From the NCBI GenBank assembly GCA_030435675.1, contig CM059622.1, forward strand, positions 16,554,001 through 16,618,000: a stretch of 64,000 nt of DNA, read 5' to 3'. The stretch is from Steinernema hermaphroditum. Lineage: Eukaryota > Nematoda > Chromadorea > Rhabditida > Steinernematidae. The number at the start of each line of letters is the position of its first letter. The stretch's first letter is position 1. Made by a program: the position numbers and the translations under genes. Under the pieces are notes generated by a model. The model did not search any database and was not told the origin of the DNA. It saw only the letters and a program-made list of their open reading frames with translations. Below, piece by piece: positions 20,542 through 32,363 of this stretch.

Positions 20542-20893
20542 ATGACAGTGTCCTCATTCTTACGTGGATATCCGACGTCATTTTCAAGCTGCTTCGCAAA
20601 ACTTATTTTTATGGTATTTTTCATTTTGGGAGCGTTTTATGCTGCTGTTTCGTGTGGTTCGAGTGTGAGCTCTCCACGAGCTCTCGATAGGTCTTGAACA
20701 AAATCGAACCGTTTCAGCTTGGCAACGCGGCTCTCCCATCTTTGAACATCATCTCCCCAACAGCGGGACGTGACAGACGTCGATATGTTAACAAGAAAAA
20801 ACAAGTACGCTTTCTCATTTTGCAGATAGCAACACTATTTTTAAACTTCAGGAAAAGCCGAACGATTTTTTAATCCAAAAGCAATACAAATGA
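20542..20893 (+). CDS. Hypothetical small secreted or membrane protein, 83 aa
   Basis: Three exons join in phase 0: 20542-20664, 20718-20804 and 20852-20893, with introns of 53 and 47 bases ending in TTTCAG and ACTTCAG. A hydrophobic stretch around residues 21-36 (KLIFMVFFILGAFYAAVS) could be an internal signal or, if the start is the later ATG at 20611, a cleaved signal peptide. It is followed by a basic segment RDRRRYVNKKKQ with several dibasic sites. No family is recognised. The exons were missed by simple open-frame scanning, so confidence rests on the splice sites and phases. Confidence 0.4.
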
Positions 20894-21754
20894 ATGTAAG
20901 GATGCAACTATGGGGTTCTCCTCATAACCAATGATCACACCACATTCTTTTCCAGATCTCAGCTGGGTAATCCAAGCAAAGCCCACATGAATCGTCCAGT
21001 TGATCCGTGACACGCCGAGCCTGAGACCCAGGCGGAGCGTCTGATTCACGCTTCCGGTGGAAGCTAATAAAAGGGAGCCAAACGTGCTTCCTTGGTCAAG
21101 ACTCCGTGAGCCACAGTTCGAGCCTAACAAGCTTAACTGTTCTCTAACAAGAAGAGAAACTCATGGAACATCCGGCAGCGTACCAAGAGAATATCGATTA
21201 TGAGAAGAATCTTTCGATTCAGCTGCAAGCCAGCTCTAATGAGAGCACAACAATGTTTATGGAGAATTTTACCGACATTACAGTAAGCTTATGTTGAACA
21301 TCTTGAAATGTATCGATCCGCCTTCAGCAATCGAAGCAAGCATGTACGTCACGTTACGAAAGTTAGATAAAACGCCGATACGGTACATTTCTTAAAATGC
21401 TCCCTCAAAATAAAATTTCGATTTTAGACACGATATAGGCCTACGTTCCTAAAATATCTGTTAATATTACCATAAACAAAGAACAAGCAGGTCAACCGAT
21501 TTGAAAGTTCGAGACATGAAAAGGCCGCCAATGCAAACGATATGGAATGCATCTTCTCCAACCTTTTAATTCATGCTATATTTGGAAATAAATTGTTAAT
21601 TGTCAGATTCGAGCAATGAAGAGTGATATTCGATTATGAGAGCCATTGGTTTCAGTGGAATCATGTATTTCAGTCTATTCCTGTACCTATAGCTTAAGAC
21701 AGGAGCAAAGAAAGACAGACACTATTGTATTCCTTCAGATCGTGGAGAAAACAA
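20894..21754. other. Intergenic; possible unassigned exons
   Basis: A frame MEHPAAYQENIDYEKN at 21163-21282 ends at a plausible GTAAGC donor, with a TTCAG acceptor about 45 bases on. No complete gene could be built, so this is left unassigned. No other gene is seen. Confidence 0.3.
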
Positions 21755-21826
21755 GCCGCTTTAGCTCAGTGGCAGAGCGTCTGTCTCGTAAACAGAAGGT
21801 CGCAGGTTCGATCCCTGCAAGCGGCA
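21755..21826 (+). tRNA. tRNA-Thr (CGT)
   Basis: A complete 72-base cloverleaf. The acceptor stem GCCGCTT pairs with AAGCGGC, followed by discriminator A. The D arm is AGCTCAGTGGCAGAGC, the anticodon stem TCTGT/ACAGA has loop CTCGTAA (anticodon CGT, reading ACG), and the T arm is CGCAGGTTCGATCCCTGC. A T run just downstream is a Pol III terminator. Confidence 0.95.
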
Positions 21827-22371
21827 ATTTTTTATTTTTCAACTGTCAAAACAGTTTTTTACCACAATATTTAGTTTCTCCACGAAAATGTTATTCCTAA
21901 AAACTCTTCAATTGGGTACGGGAAATCACTCCATATTGTTAAGCATTGCCATTATCGATATTCGAAATTCAGTCTCAGTTCTTCACATCTTCAAAGCGTT
22001 TAAAAAGTAAAGGGAAATACATTTCTGAGCAAGAATGCATAAATTTGGATAGATTGCTAATGGATCACTGGGTTCACCAATTCAGGCTTTTGTACGGAAA
22101 CCTTCCAGAACACGTGCCGCAAAACAATACACTAGCAGGTCTGCCACTCGAATGGCTCCTTAATATTCTGCGTGCATATTGATCACAATCACGGGAGCTC
22201 GAATCTCGTACGATTCTTAGAATACATTTTGGCGGTCTGCGTTCTTCTTTTGAATCTTTTCATTAGCCATTCGTCAGCTGCGTAGATATTTATATTAAAT
22301 TTACCTTAATTTCGACCAGCTACTTACATCTAGTCGTCTAAGTCAACAAGACTATAGCCTCTTTTCTTCAA
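21827..22371. other. Intergenic between tRNA-Thr and the glycosyltransferase
   Basis: A 78-codon open frame (21946-22182) has no splice or family support. Otherwise AT-rich; probably the promoter of the downstream gene. Confidence 0.4.
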
Positions 22372-24610
22372 ATGACAACATTTGTGACCGCCGCTGTTCT
22401 GCCCAAAGGAGTCAAAGCTAAGCTGCTCTTATTGTTCATGCTCATCGCTGGAACCATTTATCTTTTTCTATATGCGCCTTCGGTCGGATCGATCTGGACG
22501 TTTTCACGATCGGTGGTCTTCTTAAGACTTGTTATCAAGGAGGCGGAGATCACTGCGTCCGTTCCATTGGGAGACGGTAATTACAGTAGGTACTGTCGTA
22601 GTCTTAAATCTCTCATTGTCAGCGCTGAAAGTGGTTCCCCAGCCTACGCGTCTATCTCCTTGTCCAGCGACACCTCCAGACCTTGTAGGCCTTATTCCAG
22701 TGGTGATGAAGGCACTCCACTTGACTGAACTTGAGAAACTCTATCCAAGACTAGAACCCGGAGGTTATGGACAGCCATCTACTTGTCGGACTCTTCATGC
22801 GGTGGCCATTATTGTCCCTTTTCGGTAAGCCATACAATCTAAGGTCTGTAAATCCAGTATTTTAGAGATCGAAATGAGCATTTGCGGGTTTTTCTTCGGC
22901 ATATGCATTCGTTTTTGGCAAAGCAGCAAATCGCCTACACGATCTTCATTGTGGAACAAGTAGCCGGGGAGACGTTCAACCGCGGGAAGCTGATGAACGT
23001 CGGATTTGTGGAGGCACAGAAGATGTGCAACTGGTCATGTTTTATCTTCCATGATGTCGACCTACTTCCGGAAGATGATCGGAATCTGTATACGTGCGCT
23101 GATCAGCCGAAGCACTTGAGCGTGGCTATCGACAAGTTCCAATATCGGTTGGTTTATTTTACTCGTTCTTACTACACACAAGACTTTGCTGAAAGTCGAG
23201 TCGCACTGTTTCTTGTTGCTCACTGTTCGGAAAAAAACGACCCTATATGAATGTCGCCCTTCCAAACTCCTAGACAGAGACCCATCTGTCTTAAACTCTG
23301 CGTAGACACAGACTCCGTTCCACATCCGCAGCTTTCACATCATCTTAGCTTCACGTTTCAGAGGCTTTAGACACCCACGCCCTTTTTACTCATTTCATTT
23401 GATTTGCACCGTTCGGAAAACGACGCCTCCAAAGAGAACACCCGAAGGCGCTCTCCGCAGTCATCAACGACGCGCAGCCCAATGACCACACGCCGAGCTT
23501 CCCGCTCCGGAGGCGACGTTACATCTCGTCATCACGGTTATCTGTGGCTTTCTAAGAAAGCGAGATGGTGAAAACACACTACAGAAATGATCCTGTGAAG
23601 TATGATTTCGAAGATTGAGTCGCCGTCGATCGACCCTATTGGCGCGCGACGGTCTGTGCGCAGCGGTGCGAGAGAGCGCAGACGAACAGAGAGAATAGCC
23701 CATTCAAATGGAGAGACTCTCTAGTTGCTCTATGATGACATTCTCTGTTCGTCTGTATTCTCTCACACCGCTCCTCGCGGATTGTTGTTTCCGGATGGAT
23801 CGCATCCATTTTTTTGTTGCGTTTCTGATACATTTCTCATTCAACGACCTCCATCAAAAGACAGCATAGACGATAAAATGACGCATGTCGGCCTGTCTGT
23901 CTCCCTGGAGAGGCTCTCTGTTCACTGTTATCGTTCCGCACAAACATTCGCAGGCTGAGTAACTGTGTTCAGTACTGTTCAATACCATTTCCCCACCCAT
24001 ACGTGAACACTATTGGTCTACCGTTTGGCGCTGGACTCACCCTGGACGCGGCGCACTGCACACTTCCTTGACCGTTCCCCTTCAGTCTTAATTACGCTTT
24101 TTATTATACCCAACGATTTAGAGGCCGAGGAGATTTTGCATTCGGCGGTGTCACTGCAATGACAAAAGAGCAAATGGCAAAAATGAATGGATATTCAAAC
24201 GGTAGGAGTTGCACTCCGCATCGTCCAATAATAGGATTCTTCCAGATTTTTGGGGCTGGGGCGGTGAAGACACCGACATGTACGAGCGGTTGACTTTGGC
24301 TGGCTACAATGTTTCGCGATTTCCCGCTGAAATCGGCCGATACAAGATGATCAAGCATGACCGGGACAGAGGAAATCCTGTCAACAAGTACCGTATGGAA
24401 GCGATTTCATATAGTGATAGATTTTTCAGATGTCGATTTGAGCTTCTTGGGGAGACGAAGCGACGGTGGAGGATTGATGGCCTCTCGAATTTGAACTACA
24501 CTCGCGTTGAGTTCACACGCCAGCACCTCTACATGAATGTGACGGTGAAGTTGTATGAGAAGGAGTCCATAGAATGGCTGAAAAAACAGCCGTTTGCGAA
24601 GAAATGTTGA
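22372..24610 (+). CDS. bre-4: Beta-1,4-N-acetylgalactosaminyl/galactosyltransferase, BRE-4-like, 377 aa
   Basis: Five exons join in frame: 22372-22576, 22623-22824, 22866-23147, 24122-24201 and 24246-24610. The protein is a Golgi type II enzyme: a short cytoplasmic tail, a membrane anchor at about residues 19-36, a stem, then the glycosyltransferase family 7 domain. Family marks are IVPFRDRNEHL, FNRGKLMNVGF, HDVDLLPEDDRNLY, FAFGGVTAM and WGWGGEDTDMYERL. The C-terminal ETKRRWRIDGLSNLNY block is typical of the invertebrate beta4GalNAc transferases, of which nematode BRE-4 makes arthro-series glycolipids. The length fits that family. The paralogue SQV-3 is less likely. The 974-base fourth intron is unusually large here and contains a hairpin. 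Confidence 0.88.
23645..23790. repeat. Imperfect inverted repeat inside the bre-4 intron
   Basis: GGTGCGAGAGAGCGCAGACGAACAGAGAGAAT near 23665 is complementary, with a few mismatches, to ATTCTCTGTTCGTCTGTATTCTCTCACACC near 23740, separated by about 45 bases. It could be a MITE fragment. Confidence 0.6.
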
Positions 24611-25140
24611 CTCATTGTCTGAGATGTGCATTCCTGTTCGCTAGAAGAAACCATCTGCTATTGATCTGCGGTTTAATTTTGCCATACAGTATCTTATCCA
24701 CCATTCGACTTTCTGACCCAGTTCATGAACTGTTGCCGCTGGAACTCATTGTTTAGCTTGTGAGAAGGTGAAAAATGAGAAGAAGTCTGACCATTAAGAA
24801 CCTGTAATCACTCTTATCGAGTCTAAGACAATCTGATGGGCGACGGGACTTCGGTTTTCGGGTTCAGGTACTTGCCTAACTCTGCCGGACCATTAGAGCC
24901 TTAGCTTTCTAGGCCGCCATGCCTGCTACGCTTCTGTTACCGTAATGTACTACATCACGGGTGATCATCTGGCAGAAAAGGAGTTAATACAGCGCTCTAA
25001 CTTTTTGGTCTTCTTGGAAACATTACTGTAAAAGGGTCCGTCCCATTTTCGAGAACGATGCTAATGTGTGCGATGCTTGAAAAGCATCGTTTGTCCTGCA
25101 TTTAAACGTCCAGCCCCTCGTTGTTCTCACGCCCTCCATC
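24611..25140. other. Intergenic, no gene seen
   Basis: 3' flank of the glycosyltransferase and 5' flank of the next gene; only short unsupported frames. Confidence 0.45.
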
Positions 25141-25722
25141 ATGACTGGACCTTCGGACCACACTGCACTCTCGTCCTCCAAAGACGTCATTCGTGACTAC
25201 ACGCTGAAGTTCATCGAGCATATGGAGGAAGTTTTGCCCGTGGAACCCGAAAACGCCCAAGAGGGAACGGTAGGAAAAGGGATCTCCAAAGCTTCAGCAG
25301 CCAATGTGGAGAAAATGGCTAAGGAGTTCTATGAGAAGATGTCCGAGCTCGAAGCTGAGGAGGAACTCATCGGAGTCAACAAGGACACAAATTACCTTAC
25401 GGGAAAGAACAGCGAACTCTACGAGAAGTTAAACGAAATTACGCAGAGACTGGAGAAGGAGCTGTTGAAGCCCCATAAAGAGGTCAAGGACTACGAAAAG
25501 ACGTCGATGCTTGGCATCATTGAGGAGCTTCGGCTTGAGCGCGATGTCCTAAAGAAGAATCTGAAAGCGGCCAAGAGAAAGTGCCGTCAGTTGGAAGCGA
25601 AGAACAAGGCCCTCAGTGAGAAGATCGAAAAGAAGGAGAAAGAAGAAGAGGTCAAGGACTTGGCTTACTGGATGAAACAGCTGAACACTACTAGTCAGGA
25701 ACTGAAGCAGTTGCTTCAGTGA
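25141..25722 (+). CDS. Intronless coiled-coil protein, 193 aa
   Basis: A single exon beginning MTGPSDHTALSSSKDVIRDY. From about residue 55 to the end it is strongly charged and helical, with long stretches of Glu/Lys heptad-like sequence (LRLERDVLKKNLKAAKRK, KIEKKEKEEEVKD) predicting coiled coil. No signal peptide, membrane segment or enzymatic motif is visible. Lack of introns is unusual among the conserved genes here, but shared with the MDSVP family. The function is unknown; a structural or scaffold role is possible. Confidence 0.7.
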   Translation: MTGPSDHTALSSSKDVIRDYTLKFIEHMEEVLPVEPENAQEGTVGKGISKASAANVEKMAKEFYEKMSELEAEEELIGVNKDTNYLTGKNSELYEKLNEITQRLEKELLKPHKEVKDYEKTSMLGIIEELRLERDVLKKNLKAAKRKCRQLEAKNKALSEKIEKKEKEEEVKDLAYWMKQLNTTSQELKQLLQ

Positions 25723-27150
25723 GCTTCCGCTTCCGATAAGAATTTTGTTCTAATTTTGATGATAAATAATTTGCATGTAGGGAGAAAATCTCATTTTGCT
25801 AACTCATCTCAGTCTTTAGTCCAGTCTTGTGGACACCTAATGATCTACTCTGCGCAGGAGTGTTTGGACGACGAACGGTTAGAAGGTCTCTCTCCAACTT
25901 TGGGCAGCAGTGTCGATCTATGACGCTTATGATTCAAAAAGGCCATATCCGTGTCCTACTGTACAGTTTACCCATTCTATGACAATTATTACTTTAGACG
26001 TGTCAATTGCGACACTTATGTGACACTTAGTAGATTTATGGTTTGCACTTAGATTAATCGGAAGTAGAAACTACTTCCGCACTACGGAAACTATCGGACA
26101 CTGCCATTACACTCTTTCCTAGTATACTACTTATCGGTTAAGCATGTTAATAAGTATTAAGCAGGTTGTAACAATAAAAAATAAGTCATGAGGATGGATA
26201 TAATATGGACGGATATAACGAAAGACACTGTCTATAAAGGAAAGGACTTTATACTTCCAGGTCTTCTGGGAGCCGGGTCAATCATTGTGCAAGAGGTCGA
26301 CCGCTCGCTCGGCTCATTTGAGGGAATGAGAAAGGGAACCACTGATTCGGCGGACCTCAGAGAAAGCGGTCCGACCGATCTATGGGGACACAAATGAGAA
26401 CACAGGAACATGAGAACAAATGAGAATGGGAATTTATAAAAATACGTAGGTCTTACACAATAAATTAAAGACAAAGAAATTACGAAGGACATGAAGAAAA
26501 GGAAATAACCCACAGAAAGAACTTTATACTGTATGACTCTGTTTTTGCAAGTCACCAATCTTTCAAAGGTCAGTCTGACGCCCATAGGGTTCCCTGTACT
26601 ATATCGCATTTACGTGGATTGTAGCGCTTTGTTCGTAGTTTGGCGATTCAAGTACCTACGTGCATGTCTGATCGTTAAAGCTGTGTCATACATTCCTGGA
26701 ATTCAAACTATTACTGACGACGAGTGGTTTTGGTCATCGCTTTACTTATTGTATCTGCAATCGTGACTTACCAAACCTATATATCACACTTTTATTTTCA
26801 ACCGTTATCAGATCTTGTCTTTTGTCAACAAGCTCGTTAGGATCACTGCTTTATGCCTTACGTACATGTGGTCCATCGCTTAATCGTTTGATAATACCAT
26901 TATTCTTGATTGTTCTGATAGTGCAATGGCGGCATTGTTGTTATCGAAAACAGAAGCATTAGTACAAAGCGATTAAGTTGATTGTGGCAATTAGTTCGCC
27001 GTCACAGAGAACGTGGGAACCCCCACTAAAGCGTGAAAGTTCAGAGCCAGAATTCAATTCCGCTGCATTTAAGTGCAATGCAATGAATTCCGATTAGCGC
27101 AGCGATATAAAGGCTGAGGAACAGACTTGAAGATTAGTTCGTTTCCAACC
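25723..27150. other. Intergenic, no gene seen
   Basis: Two frames (26188-26397 and 26533-26766) lack splice or family support. The last 100 bases are the probable promoter of the receptor gene. Confidence 0.45.
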
Positions 27151-28843
27151 ATGTCTCTCAACCTGGAAGCGTTCTATAATCTGTTTCTTAACATCACTAT
27201 CCCTGTCAAGATCGTAATCTATGTGCTTACCTTCTGCATCATCTTCTTCTACACTCCAAATTCGATGAAGGTGTTTGCCAAATTTTTGTGCAATCTGCTT
27301 TTTTGGGACTTTTCCACTCATGTCCTCTGGCTTGGCTTCCACGCCTTCCCTATGATGCCTCGGATGTGCTTTCGTCTTGATGGATTTCTGGCTTCCTTCT
27401 ACTTCAACGAACTTCTTGGTCATATTTTCTTCTCTACCTTCTTCATAAATACAGTTAATGCATCCATTGCTATATTTCTCTCCTTTCAATTTCGACTGTT
27501 AATGATAAAATATGGCCAGTTGACATGTAAGAACATGAAAATTTACATCTATGGGTACTGCATTGGCCTACATCTGCTGGTCACTTCTGTGCTGATTGGA
27601 CTGTACACAACATGGCCACTGAATGTGGATAGCCATCCAGATAGTAAGCTGGAGGAAAATCTATTCTGCTACAAGCCGAGAGCAATGGAGAGTCAAGTGT
27701 TCATCCTGTTCTTCATTGCATTTCTGGTATTGGTCGTCATCGGAATTACCGCTTTTGTGGCTCTCTCCTTTCGAGAGGTCAACAAGAACCGGAATCTGAT
27801 TGGAGAGAAGACGGCTAAAATGCAGAAGGTCTTCCTCGGAAGCTTGATTTTTCTCTCAGGTAAGCTGAGTTTTCAATGGAACGTATATCAGCTCAAACAG
27901 AAACTTATGACAGTCTAGCAGATTGGACCCGGTCTAAAAATAGATCTCTGTATGCCTTGGGTTGTTCGTAGACGGGATGAAAATCAAGCGTGGACTTTTG
28001 AGGCCACCAAGACCTGGATTTCGTGAAGGCAAGATTTTTTTTGGGTGGTTAACTGTAAGAAATTGTTTAGTAAAAAAGAAAAGAATAAAAAACAAAAACG
28101 GATGCCTCATGCTGGAATCGAACCAGCGACCTTCTGTTTACTAGACAGACGCTCTGCCCCTGAGCCAATGAGGCTTATTTTAGAGCTTTGGGGACATACC
28201 TATAGCGAAAAATCGTTATACCGTTTATCGAGACGGTGTTCTCTGACGGATTTCGGATTGAATTTTTCGATTTTTTTTCGAATTTGGATTATCTAAATTC
28301 CAATGCGAACTGCCGGCTCTGGTCCCGATCTCGGTTTTTCGAAGTCTCGGTTTGCACGACTCTCAGGCTGAGTCCATGGGAAGACATTTTGGAACAGTGC
28401 ATGTGCATTAAAGATTGAAAAAACCTCCCTGTAATCTTCTATGCATTCTCATGAACTCCGTCAGCATCCATATTCAGTATTCAGTATCCACCATCAAATT
28501 ATTTACTAAAAATGGATAATTATAACCATCACTTTACACTACTCCCATTTCAGGCTTCCCAATCAATATCGGCGGGATTCCATGCATCATAATGTGTGTT
28601 GTCTTCTATTTTCCCGAAGTTCCCAACGCTCAACTTATCGTTGTAATCTGCTTCCTGGTCGCCTCGATTCACGGCCCGATCATGTGCGTCTCGACGCTCA
28701 TACTCTTCAAGCCGTACAGGACGCCTATTCTCCGCTTTGTGAAGAAAATGTCACGCTTCGCGCAAATAGGACCATTGAACTGTCAAAATGTCACTGTTGT
28801 GAATGTATCCGTCAAGCCTCATCATTTGAGATATAGTGAATGA
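27151..28843 (+). CDS. Serpentine chemoreceptor (Srh/Str-superfamily), 332 aa
   Basis: Exon 1 at 27151-27859 (phase 1) joins exon 2 at 28554-28843 across a 694-base intron. The product has about seven hydrophobic segments, with FPMMPRMCFRLDGFLASF after the second helix, typical of Srh-like receptors, and a cytoplasmic FKPYRTPILRF after the last helix. The length of 332 residues is normal for nematode chemoreceptors, so the gene looks complete. The expected role is odour or taste sensing in ciliated neurons. A tRNA-Thr gene lies in the intron on the opposite strand. Reading through the donor would add a frame that stops at 27918. Confidence 0.85.
28103..28174 (-). tRNA. tRNA-Thr (AGT), nested in receptor intron
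   Basis: On the minus strand GCCTCAT pairs with ATGAGGC, with discriminator A. The D arm is GGCTCAGGGGCAGAGC, the anticodon stem TCTGT/ACAGA has loop CTAGTAA (anticodon AGT), and the T arm is CGCTGGTTCGATTCCAGC. A T-rich terminator follows. It is antisense within the 27860-28553 intron. Confidence 0.95.
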
Positions 28844-29239
28844 GTTGATACACAGACGATATATCCGATCGACTTCCGTTACAGCCTCCGCAGGGACTAT
28901 CACTGATTCCTCTGAGAATTTAAAAGTTCCTGGAGCGATGTATTGTTCTAAACTCTTTGATGGCTACTACCTCTCAGTGTTAGGAAAGTAGTCGGCTATT
29001 GGATACTCGTGCTGATAATGTGGGCACTAAGAGGACATGTGTCTTTGATTGCTTCTTATGTTTTGGTCTCAGAAGATTCAATATGCGTACGTGCAAATAA
29101 CTGTTTAAAACGACCCTGTTGTCACGTTGTCAGAAGAATCGATCGGTGATCGCTTTAGAAGACTGAAAGGACAGACACCACAAAAACATACATAAGCGAC
29201 AGTCAACAAGGCAGTCATAAAATTTAGTTTCTCGTCACC

Positions 29240-29472
29240 ATGTCGTCTCGGTACCACATTTTCTTTCTTTTCCTCTTTATTCTGACGCTCGAAGGGGCAG
29301 CCCAACTTTATACAATGAGGTCGCTCGATGAGGACGACGCGTGGAGGATGTATGTCCGACCGTAAGAACACTGGAAATGAACTTTTTGTGATCGTTGATC
29401 TTCAGATATCGTATAAGACGTTACTGGTCCGATCACGCAGCTCAAATGACCGGATATTCGTTTTTCGGATGA
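29240..29472 (+). CDS. DWSDP-family amidated-peptide precursor, 62 aa
   Basis: Exon 1 at 29240-29361 (phase 2) joins exon 2 at 29406-29472 across a 44-base intron (GTAAGA...CTTCAG). The signal peptide is MSSRYHIFFLFLFILTLEGA, the spacer is acidic, then YRIRR and YWSDHAAQMTGYSFFG before TGA. It keeps the Arg-Arg site and the terminal Gly, with Asp1 to Tyr, Pro to His, and Trp to Tyr in the GWS motif. The mature product would be a 15-residue amide ending Phe-Phe-NH2. It stands 12 kb from the nearest relative to its left. Confidence 0.8.
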
Positions 29473-30387
29473 CGTTGTCCGTTGAGTGTATATTAGAATT
29501 AAATATTATTTTCAGTGAAGTGAGGAATGAGGTTTCGAAAAACAGAAATGATGTTCAAGAGGTTCATTAGAAGCGTATGAATCTTACAAACATAGTGATT
29601 AGATGATTCTGATTTTGAGATTTTGCTAAAGATCGTCACATCTTTGTTCTTGTGATCAAGAATCAAATCTGGTTAACTGGTGCTGATCTCTGAGCTCTAA
29701 CATCTCTAGTTCTGACGTCTAGGATCATGTATACTTCCGGAGAGTTTAAAGATACAAAAACGAAACCAGGAGTCGTCTTTGAACTCACACTGCTGGGGGG
29801 AAGGGGGGACACCATCGTCAGTCGGCTGCCATGCAGTCTACAGTCGCGCCGTTGAACGGTTACAAAGGAAATCGAGTGGGCAGTGTAGTGGTGACCTGAT
29901 GCGTTAGTCCGGCTGATGTCCGAGATATCATCGACCTGGAAAAAAAGTTATCTTCCGAGCCAAAATAGCGGCCTTCGGACAGAGGTCGATCTCCAGCAGA
30001 GTCTCCTTTATAGGATGATGCTACAAGCGAAGACAAACAATGCAACAAACTTCATTCTACATCTATGACATCTACCAAAACATTTGAAATGGAGGCTACT
30101 ATGTACCGGACACTTGACCTAACTTTTGAGTTGAATGGTCGTTGATTGGATTACAAATGAGCTGTGCACTTCAATTTTATCGAACTCACACAGATCGAAT
30201 TGTCCAGAGCATACAAAACTGGTAAAATCCGACTGGAGCTCAACTATCCCACACTTACAAATATCCAGCATTAAAATGTCTGATCAAAAGGATCAAAGAG
30301 GACGTCGCAGAAATCAGACCTCTGGGCGGATGACGTAAAAATCCTTGCACTTGCTATGGTTCGATAATTTGTGACTGCTCCGTTTAG
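29473..30387. other. Intergenic, no gene seen
   Basis: I searched this for the missing N-terminal half of the innexin that follows and found none. Short frames only. Confidence 0.4.
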
Positions 30388-30713
30388 TTGGAATAAGCAG
30401 ACTTATTGCCGTTGTGGCGATCCTTTCCCAGCTGAAGATGATCTCCGTCTTTCTGTGCTCGGTCACCTACGCCTTCCAGGTGATGCGCTACGAACGGTTG
30501 GCAGATTGGCAGAGCTCGGGCCTGTTCCCCCGCGTCACCCTTTGCGGTTTCGATATCCGCGTGCCTAACCAGTACCAGAAGTACACCATGGAGTGCACCC
30601 TTCCGATCTTCGTCTTCCTTTTCTTTTACCTACCGGGCCTGGCTCTCTTCACCGTTGTCAACATCGGCTACTGGATCTGGCTTTCGATATTCCCTTTGAC
30701 GTTGTTGGATTAA
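30388..30713 (+). pseudogene. Truncated innexin (C-terminal half)
   Basis: The exon follows a CGTTTAG acceptor and reads GISRLIAVVAILSQLKMISV (third membrane segment), then SSGLFPRVTLCGFDIRVPNQ and KYTMECTLPI, the conserved second extracellular loop of innexins (FPRVTLCDFxxR, then a Cys within about 20 residues). It continues into a last membrane helix and stops at 30713. The usual NLFNEKI segment after the loop Cys is missing, as are the N-terminal half and the cytoplasmic tail. I found no upstream exons, so I treat it as a gene fragment. Confidence 0.7.
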
Positions 30714-32363
30714 TGTTTAGCCCGAAGTCCTTCCAGTCGAGCTCTCTGAAGACTTCTTCGAGCGTCGACGTAAAAATCGAATGCACATGTCTACTATCCA
30801 TTTGCCCATTGTGTCGACATTTCTTTCGGTGTTATACGACCCACTTCTTTGCAACACATAGAAATGTTTCGTCCAGTAATAATAACAACAGTGTAATAAG
30901 ATAAATGCTTGCACCGAGGGGAAACGTTGAAAACAGTGTGTTGATCGCGTGACTCTGCGCAAAGGGTCGGAAATCAGAGACACTTTGCAGGTGAAAACGA
31001 GTTCCTCTCGGCGCAAAACGGATGTCAACAACATTCCCAAACAAATAAGGAACTGCCCATGGCCATGACAAACAACTCACTGAATTTCAGCTGTAGATTC
31101 ATCGAAAAGGTCCGGTAATCTGAACGATAAACAGGGAAAGGGCCTCCAACTTCATGGACCTTACAATTTCAACAGGGTCGTTCAGGATTCGAGCAAACCA
31201 GCTTGCTTTCTTAGATTTGCCTCTGTTTCGGATGGCGGAGTGATAAAAAACGATGATTTCATAGGGATCTTCTAAGATTTCTCACTAGCGGGAAGCCCTG
31301 TTCATCGGTTCTGGGCTATATCGAAAAGTAAATGAGTGCTGAAACGTGAATATGAAGATGGGCTAGGCCTACCTCCGCCTCAACGACCTTCACCTTCAAA
31401 TCATGCAAATCAAATTAAAACATCCTTATTGGTGATATCTTCTAAACGCCTAAATATGAAGAGGGGCTACCTCCGCCTCAACGACACTCTGGTTACGGTA
31501 ATCATGAGTTCTATGGTTTCGATTCCTTTATGTATATTTGTCTGAATTCAGTTAGAGATTTGAGGTTGCATGAATTCCAAAGCTGATCAAATACACGTCA
31601 AGAAGTAAGTAAAATCAGGGTCGTGTGCGTTAAAAGCTCAGCTACCGAAGGAACAAGGATTAGTATAGTGGTACCAAATCCTACGAAAATGGGCGACACC
31701 CTAAAACTCGTTGGCTTTTGAATCTTACAAAGGAGATATTTGAACAGCGGGCCCCAATTGTGGGTTCACTGTGAACGTGGGCTCGACAGAGTCACGGTGA
31801 TGAGCCCAAACATATGTCTTATTGCTGTATAAAACTTGAATGAAATTTAGGAAGGATGAAACTCTCCTTCCCCATCGTTCTTTTTGCGAACCCTTCCATT
31901 TAACCTGCTAACTTTTCTGCTATTACTCGACAGTATTATTCAATTATGAAGCTGCTTAGTGCGATCTCAAGGGAACCTTTCACCCTGCGTCCCATGTTCC
32001 GACTAGATTTAATACAAAGCAGTGTAAGGTACGTAGTAAATGCCAAAACTGAGACATGTGAACGAGTAGCACCTAGATTTTATCGGATTTCGATAATTCA
32101 GCCTACATGGATTCGATGGACAACAAGTGCGTAATTCTCAAAGTGCTCAATCGTAATCCAATCAACGACTCTTGAACCTTAATAACTGCGTTAAATGTGT
32201 GATACTCGAATGTCGGCCTCATGATCAAATCAAAGTTGTATTATTTGAACTCATAGAATACATTGACGCCATCAAATACATCATAAATTACGCGATATTT
32301 ACAATATTTACACTTTCTTTAAATTATGGCTTTCTCCTCATGTCCGATGAATGCTTTCTTTAT
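30714..32363. repeat. Gene-free stretch with a short direct repeat
   Basis: ATATGAAGATGGGCTAGGCC (about 31349) and AATATGAAGAGGGGCTACCT (about 31453) begin blocks that both contain CCTCCGCCTCAACGAC, about 100 bases apart. No gene is supported in the rest. Confidence 0.45.
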
